DNA of 64,000 nt, from contig CAZEFT010000003.1 of assembly GCA_964511495.1 (NCBI GenBank), forward strand, positions 62,001 to 126,000. The letters run 5' to 3'. The translations under genes and the position numbers were made by a program. Source of the DNA: Litorimonas sp964511495 (GTDB lineage: Bacteria; Pseudomonadota; Alphaproteobacteria; Caulobacterales; Maricaulaceae). The notes beneath the pieces were generated by a model. It saw only the letters and a program-made list of their open reading frames with translations. It was not told the origin of the DNA and made no database searches. Below are positions 25,507 through 33,530 of the stretch, one piece after another. Each line of letters opens with the position of its first letter. Position 1 is the first letter of the stretch.

Positions 25507-26739
25507 ATGCTGGATCGGTTTCACCGCACATCACTCTTGCTTTTGGTCATATTATCGGCAGCTCTCGCTGTGGGCTTATGGGCGCTCGGCGCATCATTCC
25601 TAGCACAGCCGATTTCGGCAGGAGGCGTTACGATTTCAAAATCCATTGCCTCTTTGGCGAAAGACGCACTCTTCGTGCCCCTCAAGCCCTTAATGTATGC
25701 TCTGATTATCATGAGTATCGGGAGTTCCGTCGCAATTTCACGAGGCGGTATGGGAGCAAAATTTATCCGTGTTTTAATGTTCTTCGTCGGATTTTCATTG
25801 CTTGGCATGTTTTTGGCGATTGTCGCCTATACGATCTTTTCAGACCTGCCTATTTTGCCGGATCCCTCCACAATCGGGACGAGTTCTGCCAATAGAACTG
25901 AAATTCCCTTTGCCATTAAAATATATGGGGTTTTAACATCGCCCTTGATGATTTCAATTTATGCAGGATTATTCTTTGGCGGAGCATTGAGGAAATTGGG
26001 TTTAGGCGAAGCTGCTGATAAAATGTCGGATCTCTTTATTCGAGGGTTCCGAAAATTCCTACAATTCACGATTCCTTTGGCCGTTTTTGGCTCGATTACA
26101 CTGGCCTTAAACAGCCCCGGAGGCGTCAGTACGTTAAGTAATCTCTTCCCAATTTTGATGCCTTATTTGTCAGCTATGATTTTGGTTTGGCTCGCAATGG
26201 TATTTGTAACCTCTATCATCCAAGGACGAGGCATTGCCTTTGTTCTGCGTGCAGTCTTACCTCAGGCGCTTGTGGCCTTTTCAACGTCCAGCTCTATGGC
26301 AACTCTTCCGGCGACAAAAGTGGCTTGTGATCAATTGGGTGCAAATGGTGATGAAAGTACGCCTTTCTTCACAATCGGAGCAACGATCAATATGGTCGGT
26401 ACATTAATTGGGCTTCTCTTACTGTCTCTTTACACGATGAAAGCCTTCGGCCTCGAATTTGGCTTAGGCGACATGGTCGTTGTCGGGTTTCAATCCTTGA
26501 TTTTCGCGACGGCAGCAGCCGGTACGCCTTCGGCTTCGGTTGTTCTGTTACAGGATATTTTGGTCAGCCAAGGCGTCTCAACCGAATATGCGACTTATGT
26601 CACCGCCCTCATCATTACGATTGATACGCTGATCTTAGATCGTTTGCGGACGGTCATGAATACGCAATCAGACTCTATGAGCACGGCAAATGGTTTAAAG
26701 CTTTATTACAAAACGCCCAAAACCCTCTCTGCCGACTAA
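25507..26739 (+). CDS. Dicarboxylate/amino acid:cation symporter (DAACS family)
   Basis: Secondary transporter of 410 residues in the GltP/DctA fold that imports dicarboxylates or acidic amino acids with sodium or protons. Family landmarks are the serine-rich re-entrant loop STSSSMATLP near 259-268, the NMVGT motif near 296-300 in place of the usual NMDGT, and the second re-entrant loop AAAGTPSAS near 338-346. Eight helices are expected. Replacement of Asp by Val in NMDGT removes a residue that helps coordinate cation in characterised members, so coupling or substrate may differ. GGGGA lies upstream of the ATG. Confidence 0.92.
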   Translation: MLDRFHRTSLLLLVILSAALAVGLWALGASFLAQPISAGGVTISKSIASLAKDALFVPLKPLMYALIIMSIGSSVAISRGGMGAKFIRVLMFFVGFSLLGMFLAIVAYTIFSDLPILPDPSTIGTSSANRTEIPFAIKIYGVLTSPLMISIYAGLFFGGALRKLGLGEAADKMSDLFIRGFRKFLQFTIPLAVFGSITLALNSPGGVSTLSNLFPILMPYLSAMILVWLAMVFVTSIIQGRGIAFVLRAVLPQALVAFSTSSSMATLPATKVACDQLGANGDESTPFFTIGATINMVGTLIGLLLLSLYTMKAFGLEFGLGDMVVVGFQSLIFATAAAGTPSASVVLLQDILVSQGVSTEYATYVTALIITIDTLILDRLRTVMNTQSDSMSTANGLKLYYKTPKTLSAD

Positions 26740-26764
26740 TTTACGGCACTCTATTCACATATCC

Positions 26765-26794
26765 AAAGGGCTTTACTTTAGGGTGAGGCCCTTT
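26765..26794 (+). terminator. Possible weak terminator after the symporter
   Basis: AAAGGGC (26765-26771) and GCCCTTT (26788-26794) form a seven-pair stem with a 16-base loop, followed by CGCGTTTTA. The T run is short and set back, so it is only a possible terminator, 26 bases after the symporter stop. Confidence 0.4.
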
Positions 26795-26973
26795 CGCGTT
26801 TTATACACTGAGCACAATTTTTTGGTCGGATTTGGCATGATCTTGGCATAGCTTAAGGCCACATTCTATGAAATCTGTCTCCCCACAGTTTTTCATCGCT
26901 CCTTTGCGTTGCGCAAAGCATTGCCATGTTACAAATCGGGACAATTTCATATCACTCGGGGCAAAGAGGTATG

Positions 26974-28170
26974 ATGAAAACGCTTATTGGCACAATGACA
27001 CCGAACCTTATCAGTCCGCTTTCGGACGGAATGAGAGCGTTTGTGACAATTATCTTCACCGTCATTTCACTGTTCGTCATTCTAAGTACGAAAGCCGAGG
27101 CCCAAAATATCTCCGGAGACTCCGTGCCAATCGCCAAGATTGACTTCCCGGAAGGCCAGTTCATTCAAGAGAACCGTGACAGCGGAGTCTGGGTTGAATA
27201 TGATTTTATGGGTAAACGCCGATATGCGTTTGATACCCTGTCTTACACAGAGCAATATTTGCGTCTGCAAGGCCAGCAAGGCAATGTGCAAATTCTTTTT
27301 GATTTTGAGAATAAAGTTATTTCAGGCGAATGGCCCGGCCACCCGATGGCAAAAATCTATGACATCTCCAATGTGATTTATTTAACGCCCCCAAAAACCG
27401 AACCTGAGATTGAACAGCCACGCCCGACAATTATACAAACACTGCCCAAGTTAGAGCGTGTGGAGCCAAACTATGTTCCACCCGGAAAAAAATTACCGGA
27501 AAAAGCCCCCAAGGATAATACGCCCCCTAAGAAGGATGTGACCTCAACGGATGACAACAAAGACGTTGTTGAAAAGACACCTGTCACGCCACAAACTTTG
27601 AAAGTTGCAGAATATAAGTCTGGAAAGTTCTTCCGACAAAACCAACAAAATTGGTTTGAGAAGAGCAATAACGGCACAATTAACAGCCTTAATCAGATTG
27701 CCTATAGTGACAACTCAATCTTTTTATATGACGCCGGGAGACGGCTAATGATCGAATTGGACATCGCCAAGAAAACCTCACGTGTCAGTTATGAAGGACG
27801 GCTTCTGAAAACACTCTACCCCCTGACAAAACTGTTAAAAGACGATGCCGCTGAAGAAGACAATCTGACATCAATTGAAACAGCTGACAGGCCTGGAAAA
27901 CTTAGCCCCGTCGAGCGCACACAATGTCTGACGAAAGGAGGCTTTATTGAGCGTTCCGGTCTTTTGGCTTATGAACGTTGCACAATGCGGTACAGCGATG
28001 GCGGGAATATTTGCATTGATAGTTCAAATTGCGAGGGCAAATGCTTGGCCACACCAAAATCAGCACGCGAAAATGCCGTTAGCGGTTTGTGCCAGATTAC
28101 GGATAACCCTTTTGGTTGTTATGCTGAGGTAATGGCAGGGGCCGTTGGCCCAACACTTTGCGTTGATTAA
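26974..28170 (+). CDS. Secreted protein of unknown function with Cys-rich C-terminal domain
   Basis: A 398-residue protein, not recognised. A hydrophobic export segment (about 20-41) ends at TKAEAQ, predicting a signal peptidase site. The first domain (about 50-145) is beta-rich, followed by a Pro/Lys/Thr-rich linker (about 145-210), a second beta-rich domain repeating the first's pattern (about 212-285, both containing a KSGKFF/EGQFIQ-like opening and a W- and Y-rich strand), and a C-terminal region of about 85 residues with eight cysteines spaced as four likely disulfides and ending in CVD. ATG 26974 has GAGG four bases upstream; later and earlier starts are possible. It precedes a C39-like lipoprotein on the same strand. 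Confidence 0.8.
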   Translation: MKTLIGTMTPNLISPLSDGMRAFVTIIFTVISLFVILSTKAEAQNISGDSVPIAKIDFPEGQFIQENRDSGVWVEYDFMGKRRYAFDTLSYTEQYLRLQGQQGNVQILFDFENKVISGEWPGHPMAKIYDISNVIYLTPPKTEPEIEQPRPTIIQTLPKLERVEPNYVPPGKKLPEKAPKDNTPPKKDVTSTDDNKDVVEKTPVTPQTLKVAEYKSGKFFRQNQQNWFEKSNNGTINSLNQIAYSDNSIFLYDAGRRLMIELDIAKKTSRVSYEGRLLKTLYPLTKLLKDDAAEEDNLTSIETADRPGKLSPVERTQCLTKGGFIERSGLLAYERCTMRYSDGGNICIDSSNCEGKCLATPKSARENAVSGLCQITDNPFGCYAEVMAGAVGPTLCVD

Positions 28171-28247
28171 TGTCGCGCTCATTTCATACAAAAGAAAAGT
28201 GAAGTGCAACTAACGGGATTTTAAAATTTCCCTATTAAGTGCGCCGC

Positions 28248-28901
28248 ATGCACAAGACTCGGCAACCGACATATCGCTTCAGAAAAATCAGTTTGATTTT
28301 GGGTTTTGCTTGTATTTTAAGCGCATGTACAACAACGCCCACTTCGCGAGCCCCCGTAAATAGTACCGAAGACATATTATCACAGCAAAAAGATCCTGAA
28401 CCGCTAAAGAGTGAGACACGGCTTCCAGATCGAGCCGCTTTTTATCAAAAAGACCCCCGCTGGGGCTCGGAAGAGCTTGGTAATTCAGGTGATAGTTTGG
28501 CGCGTGACGGCTGCCTCGTCACCGCCGCCAGCATGGCCCTCGCCAATCTTGGCTTTCGAACGGATCCCTCAGATTTGAACAAGAGGCTGACTTATCATGA
28601 TAGCTTCACGCCGCGAGGCTGGCTCATTTGGGACGGGATTCGAAAAGTTACGGGTGGAAAAGCCAAAGCTCGGTTTTATGAAACCGTCAGTGCTGAATTA
28701 ATCGAAGACTGTATGGCGGATCAATATTATCCCCTCGTCCAATTTATATTGCCAAACGGACGCACCCATTGGGCTATTATTTTGGAAAGCGGCCCTTACG
28801 GATATCGGATGCGCGACCCTTTGCGTGAGTCTGATAAGCCCCTCATTTTTCCTCATACCGCCACTAAATTCAGAGCTTTACGCTGCGTCGGACTAGCTTA
28901 A
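28248..28901 (+). CDS. C39-like cysteine peptidase lipoprotein
   Basis: A 217-residue lipoprotein: signal ending at the lipobox LSAC (Cys27), a short Ser/Thr/Pro-rich linker, then a papain-like C39 domain from about residue 60. The putative catalytic residues are Cys89 in DGCLVTAAS, His174 in THWAII and Asp190 in MRDPL, with the oxyanion glutamine likely Gln67 in FYQKDPRWG. The C39_2-type family includes peptidases and possible amidases or transglutaminase-like hydrolases; substrate unknown. I chose ATG 28248 over a GTG three codons earlier; neither has a good ribosome site. It lies about 80 bases after the Cys-rich secreted protein, which may be its partner or substrate. Confidence 0.83.
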   Translation: MHKTRQPTYRFRKISLILGFACILSACTTTPTSRAPVNSTEDILSQQKDPEPLKSETRLPDRAAFYQKDPRWGSEELGNSGDSLARDGCLVTAASMALANLGFRTDPSDLNKRLTYHDSFTPRGWLIWDGIRKVTGGKAKARFYETVSAELIEDCMADQYYPLVQFILPNGRTHWAIILESGPYGYRMRDPLRESDKPLIFPHTATKFRALRCVGLA

Positions 28902-29005
28902 AGGTAATAATCTGAAGCTTTGAGCGTCTATTCGTTTCGCCGCATCAAATAAAGTTCTTGATTTGTTCTTTCCTGTCTGCTTCTTTACATTAAGGAGGCA
29001 GGCAA

Positions 29006-30595
29006 ATGGTGGCACATATACAAACCGTTGCATTCGAAGGAGCAGAAGCGCGTCGCGTCGACGTACAGGTTCAAGTCACATCCGCTGCTCGACCGCATTT
29101 CAGCATCGTTGGTTTAGCCGACAAAGCCGTCGCTGAATCGCGCGAAAGAGTTCGCGCCGCCTTCGCCTCTTTGGGTCTACATTTGCCTGGGAAGCGCGTC
29201 ATTATTAACCTAGCCCCTGCGGACCTTCCCAAAGAAGGGGCGCATTATGACCTTCCCATTGCTTTGGGGCTCATGGCGGCTTTGGGAACAATTCCTCTTG
29301 ATGCGATTGAAAATTTTGTTGCGATGGGTGAATTGGCCTTGGACGGCACAATTGCCCCTGTTCCGGGCGCCTTGCCCGCCGCCGTTTTGGCAAATAGCCA
29401 CGGGCTAGACCTCATTTGCCCTTATAACAACGGAGCCGAAGCTGCTTGGGCAGGTGATTTATCAATATTGGCCCCGGCTAGCTTGGTGCAATTGCTCAAT
29501 CACTTCAAAGGCAGTCAAATTTTATCATCTCCCGTGCCCGGCGCCATGGTTGAAAATATCACTTCACTCGATATGCGGGATGTTAGGGGGCAAGAAACAG
29601 CCAAGCGTGCCTTAGAGGTGGCAGCGGCCGGCGGTCATAATCTTTTAATGGTAGGGCCGCCCGGCTCTGGAAAATCAATGCTTGCCGCACGATTGCCCGG
29701 GCTTTTACCCCCTTTGACCGCGAAAGAATTATTGGATGTCTCTATGGTGCAATCTGTTGCAGGTTTATTGACTCGTGGAGAGTTAACCCGAGAGCGACCT
29801 TATCGGGCTCCTCACCACAGTGCATCCATGGCAGCTATGGTCGGCGGCGGAAATAAAGCCAAACCCGGCGAAGCATCTTTGGCCAACCGTGGTGTTTTAT
29901 TTCTGGATGAGCTTCCTGAATTTACGCCCACTGTTTTAGACAGCTTACGACAACCGTTGGAAACCGGAGAAATTTCTGTGGCGCGCGTCAATGCCCATGT
30001 GCGTTATCCAGCGCGGTTCCAACTCGTAGCCGCCATGAACCCCTGTAGGTGCGGCACAGGTGGGGCTAATGGTATCGCATGCCGGAGAGGTCTGCGCTGC
30101 GCGGCCGATTATCAAGCCCGTATATCCGGGCCGTTTATGGATCGTATTGATATTCAAATTGATGTTCCCGCTGTCACCCCCGCTGATTTGGCGTTACCAC
30201 CCGCTCAAGAAGGGACAGCGGAAATCGCGGCGCGCGTCGCTCGCGCGCGTCAGGTGCAAATGGAGCGCAATGGCGGTTTAACCAATGCGGAGCTCCCTCA
30301 AGACCGGTTGGACCATGTGGCAGAACCAGATTCTGACGGACGAAAATTGCTTATTCAAGCCGCAGAGACTTTGGGTCTCACGGCGCGAGGTTATCATCGC
30401 GTATTGCGTGTTGCCCGAACTTTAGCAGATCTGGCAGGATCTGAGCGCATCCACCGCCTGCATATCGCGGAAAGCTTAGCCCATAGGCGAGCCCGAAAAG
30501 GCTTGATGGACGCTGAACAATATAATCCAAAGTTAAAGGCCAGTGTTTCATACCCCGCGCGGAAAACGCACAAGAACCCATTTTATTCAAAATAG
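29006..30595 (+). CDS. comM: YifB/ComM family AAA+ ATPase (Mg-chelatase-like)
   Basis: A 529-residue AAA+ protein. The N-terminal lon-protease-like ChlI domain (about 20-140) has SIVGLADKAVAESRERVR; the AAA core has Walker A GPPGSGKSM near 216-224, Walker B GVLFLDELPEF near 290-300, and sensor region NPCRCG; the C-terminal Mg_chelatase_C domain has the ARGYHRVLRVARTLADL segment. ComM of Vibrio and Haemophilus is a hexameric helicase promoting branch migration during natural transformation; the same family is widespread in bacteria not known to be competent. AAGGAGG lies seven bases before the ATG. Role in this organism is inferred from homology only. Confidence 0.95.
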   Translation: MVAHIQTVAFEGAEARRVDVQVQVTSAARPHFSIVGLADKAVAESRERVRAAFASLGLHLPGKRVIINLAPADLPKEGAHYDLPIALGLMAALGTIPLDAIENFVAMGELALDGTIAPVPGALPAAVLANSHGLDLICPYNNGAEAAWAGDLSILAPASLVQLLNHFKGSQILSSPVPGAMVENITSLDMRDVRGQETAKRALEVAAAGGHNLLMVGPPGSGKSMLAARLPGLLPPLTAKELLDVSMVQSVAGLLTRGELTRERPYRAPHHSASMAAMVGGGNKAKPGEASLANRGVLFLDELPEFTPTVLDSLRQPLETGEISVARVNAHVRYPARFQLVAAMNPCRCGTGGANGIACRRGLRCAADYQARISGPFMDRIDIQIDVPAVTPADLALPPAQEGTAEIAARVARARQVQMERNGGLTNAELPQDRLDHVAEPDSDGRKLLIQAAETLGLTARGYHRVLRVARTLADLAGSERIHRLHIAESLAHRRARKGLMDAEQYNPKLKASVSYPARKTHKNPFYSK

Positions 30596-30759
30596 CCTAT
30601 CTACGAGGATTGGTTCGTCAAATATGCATTTGGTAAACACGCTAAGGGCGAATTCCGCACGAAAACCGTGGTTTTGGGTTTCTTGGTAAGACATTTTTTA
30701 GACTAAGCCTTCATTCTTTCTTGAGAATACCCGCGTGATTCGGGGATTAAGGAAGACTT

Positions 30760-32046
30760 ATGTCAGTAAATAATGCAATCGCTGCACAGTTTTGGCTCTG
30801 GCCTGATCCCGTGATGAAACGTGATGCACAAGGGCGTATTCTCTTCATCAATGCCGCTTTTTTAAGCCTTTATGGTGGTTCAGTTGAAGCGTGGACGGGC
30901 AATAGCCTTCAAGGTTGGCCTGCGCCGCAACCCCCACAACCTAATAACTACCCTATACCTTATCGGTTTGAAACACGCATACCGTCTGTAGATGCGCAGC
31001 AGGGCGAGCAGGTTTTTGATTGGATCGAGCAAACAGACCCTGATGGCACAGCTTTGGCTTTAGCCAGAAATGTGACACCCTTTACGGACGTAAACACCCA
31101 ACACGCTCAGAACGTTCAAACGGCACAAACAGAAACTCAATCACAGTCGGCAACAATGACGGCCCAAAACGTGGCGTCGCAAGGCTCGCAAGTGATACAA
31201 GAACAAGTGTCCGAAACTTATGCAGAAAAGATGTCTGATGCACATCAAACCAATACAGTCGAAGCCTTTGCCAACTCACAGCCCGTTGCACCGCATTCAG
31301 AAACAGCAGAACAGGCTCCACAACCTGCGTTCCAGCACGAAGCTGTATCCGCTCCCGCGCAACAACAGGCCCCACAAGAAAACGCTGCTCTCCAACCGCA
31401 AGCAGAGGCCCAATCCGAAGTTGAAGCCGCTCCGACGCCACCTCAACACCAGGAGCGTGAGGAACGAAGCTTTGAGCGCAGAGCTTTACCATTGGAAGCC
31501 AATAGCAGTGTTTTAGGAAATAATTGGCGTGATGCCGTCATTGCAAAAGCGGTCGGTGGGGATGAAAGCGAAGCGGAGGCCAATCTTGAGGCAACACCTG
31601 CTTCTGTGGCTACAGACCCAGCTCCTGCCACCGAGCAAGCGGGCAGCTCAGACGGGCAAAAACGTATACTTTTGGCCGAAGATAATGCGATTAATGCCTT
31701 ATTGACTCGCACTTTGCTTGAAGCCGAAGGCCACAGCGTTGAAACGGTTGAAGATGGAGCGCTTGCTGTTGAAGCGATGAAAACGCAGAGCTTTGATTTG
31801 ATTTTCATGGATATGCGTATGCCGAATATGGACGGTTTGGAATCAACCCGTAAAATTCGCCAATTACCGAACGTGCCAAAAAGCCTGCCAATTATTGCTT
31901 TGACCGCCAATGCCTTTGATGATGATCGCAATGCTTGTTTTGATTCCGGTATGAATGATTTCATGACTAAACCCGTCAGCGCAGACGAATTAACGGAAAT
32001 GGTCAAAAATTGGACAGGTGAAAAACAAGCGCAAATGGCGAGTTGA
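30760..32046 (+). CDS. PAS-like domain, Gln/Ala-rich linker and receiver domain protein lacking a kinase core
   Basis: A 428-residue protein. The first 110 residues look PAS-like (WPDPVMKRDAQGRILFINAAFLSLYGGS). A low-complexity Gln/Ala/Pro/Glu-rich linker spans about 110-235, with another flexible part to about 295. The C-terminal receiver domain (about 299-420) has all phosphorylation residues: acidic pair in LLAEDN, phospho-Asp in FMDMRMP, Thr/Ser in IALTAN and Lys in FMTKPV. No HisKA or HATPase_c domain is present where a hybrid kinase would have them. AAGGAAG precedes the ATG. It could be a phosphorelay receiver or signal adaptor; its kinase is not in the window. Confidence 0.86.
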   Translation: MSVNNAIAAQFWLWPDPVMKRDAQGRILFINAAFLSLYGGSVEAWTGNSLQGWPAPQPPQPNNYPIPYRFETRIPSVDAQQGEQVFDWIEQTDPDGTALALARNVTPFTDVNTQHAQNVQTAQTETQSQSATMTAQNVASQGSQVIQEQVSETYAEKMSDAHQTNTVEAFANSQPVAPHSETAEQAPQPAFQHEAVSAPAQQQAPQENAALQPQAEAQSEVEAAPTPPQHQEREERSFERRALPLEANSSVLGNNWRDAVIAKAVGGDESEAEANLEATPASVATDPAPATEQAGSSDGQKRILLAEDNAINALLTRTLLEAEGHSVETVEDGALAVEAMKTQSFDLIFMDMRMPNMDGLESTRKIRQLPNVPKSLPIIALTANAFDDDRNACFDSGMNDFMTKPVSADELTEMVKNWTGEKQAQMAS

Positions 32047-32086
32047 CGCATAAAGAAAACCGTTTTCGAAAAACTGAGTCTGGACG

Positions 32087-32108
32087 CCGTGCTTTGAAAA
32101 AGGCACGG
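32087..32108 (+). terminator. Hairpin with GAAA tetraloop just before the ampG start
   Basis: Pairing CCGTGCTTT with AAGGCACGG gives a nine-pair stem (one G-T) and a GAAA tetraloop, followed by TATTTTC. It ends seven bases before the ampG ATG and contains the likely ribosome-binding AAGG. It can act as a weak terminator for the receiver gene or as an RNA stem masking the ampG ribosome site. Confidence 0.5.
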
Positions 32109-32115
32109 TATTTTC

Positions 32116-33465
32116 ATGACAGACACTTCTAAGATATCTGAAAATATTACCGAGCCTAAGCGCTCTTGGGCGGAGGTTTTCAAATCTTATATGCAGCCCA
32201 AAATGCTGGGTATGCTTTTGCTAGGACTAGGGTCTGGCCTACCCTTTATGATGCTAGCATCCAAACTCTCAAGATGGCTCGCAGAAGTAGGCTTAGAGAA
32301 AAGTACTATTGGATTCTTTTTCTGGATAGGCCTCGCATATTCCTTCAAATTTATTTGGGCCCCTGTCGTAGATCGAGGTAAAATTCCTGGTTTGACGGCC
32401 CTTATGGGCCAAAGGCGATCTTGGATGTTATTTGCAATCATTGGAACCGTCATCGGAATGAGCATTATCTCAATATCGAACCCGGCCCCCGGACAATTAG
32501 GGCTACTTCTAATTGGGGCCTTCATCCTCGCTTACTCCGGAGCAACACTTGATATTTCAGTAGATGCATGGCGTATAGAATCTGGATCTAATGACGAACA
32601 AGCAAACTTGGCAGCCGTTTATCAACTCGGCTATCGTTTCGCCATTATGCTCGCGGGCTATGCGATGGTTTTTGCAGATCTAACGAGTTGGACCGGCGCC
32701 TATTTGGGAACCGCTCTAGTCATGGCTTTAATAGGGTGCCTCGTCTTTTTTATTAAAGAGCCCGTAGCTATCACACGCCGTAAAGCCGTGGGTTTTAAAG
32801 ACGGACTTAAAGCCAATGTTGTAGAACCATTCCTTGATCTTTTCACCCGCCTTGGAAAATGGCTTGTCCCTGTATTTGCACTCATTATTCTTTACCGTCT
32901 ATCTGATTTTACCATGGGCGTTATGACACAACCCCTTTATGAAGAGTTAGGATATACGAAAACACAAGTCGGGCTCGTTCAGGGTACTTTCGGACCATGG
33001 CCTATGATTGTGGGGACTTTCATTGGCGGCTTCATGGCGATTCGCCTCGGCTTAATGCGTACTCTTTTTTATGGCGCCGTCATTATGATTGTGACCAATG
33101 CCGCTTATGCTTGGCTAGCCTTGCAAGCCGATGCAGTGACATGGAAATTATTAGTCGCCATTTTCTGTGATAATATAGCCTTAGGTATCGTTGGAACTGG
33201 CTTTATTGCTTATATGTCGTCAATCGCATCACGAGAATATGCAGCAACGCAGTATGCTTTGATGACCTCGGCTTGGTCATTTTTTAACAAAATTATCGCA
33301 GGTTTTTCGGGCATCTTATATGATGCCGTCGGTAGCTTTCTATTTTTCCTCATAACAGCGAGCTTTGGTATCCCTGCCATTATTTTACTTCTTTACATTT
33401 GGCGATACGGTTCCGCGCTTGCCAGAGGTGAAGCTCAACCAGAAACCTTGGACGATAAGCTCTGA
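32116..33465 (+). CDS. ampG: AmpG-like MFS transporter (muropeptide permease family)
   Basis: A 449-residue major-facilitator protein with about 12 membrane helices. Family motifs are GLGSGLPFMMLASKLSRWL in the first helix, APVVDRGKIPGLTALMGQRRSWM after helix 2-3 and SGATLDISVDAWRIE near residues 140-155, the AmpG signature. AmpG imports anhydro-muropeptides for peptidoglycan recycling and, with AmpR, beta-lactamase induction. No ampD, ampR or bla gene is nearby. A hairpin covers its ribosome site. Substrate is inferred from family. Confidence 0.9.
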   Translation: MTDTSKISENITEPKRSWAEVFKSYMQPKMLGMLLLGLGSGLPFMMLASKLSRWLAEVGLEKSTIGFFFWIGLAYSFKFIWAPVVDRGKIPGLTALMGQRRSWMLFAIIGTVIGMSIISISNPAPGQLGLLLIGAFILAYSGATLDISVDAWRIESGSNDEQANLAAVYQLGYRFAIMLAGYAMVFADLTSWTGAYLGTALVMALIGCLVFFIKEPVAITRRKAVGFKDGLKANVVEPFLDLFTRLGKWLVPVFALIILYRLSDFTMGVMTQPLYEELGYTKTQVGLVQGTFGPWPMIVGTFIGGFMAIRLGLMRTLFYGAVIMIVTNAAYAWLALQADAVTWKLLVAIFCDNIALGIVGTGFIAYMSSIASREYAATQYALMTSAWSFFNKIIAGFSGILYDAVGSFLFFLITASFGIPAIILLLYIWRYGSALARGEAQPETLDDKL

Positions 33466-33530
33466 ATTAGTCACATAAGGTACCTATTCAATACCTTTAA
33501 AAGGATGCGCTTTTCTGGCACAAGCTCACT

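Noticed and set aside
31443..32183. Minus-strand frame of 246 codons opposite the receiver domain gene.
   Set aside because: Ser-rich shadow of the + strand gene, which has a clear receiver domain and linker composition.
33477..33497. AAGGTA/TACCTT hairpin after ampG as a terminator.
   Set aside because: Six-pair AT-rich stem with nine-base loop and no T run; too weak.
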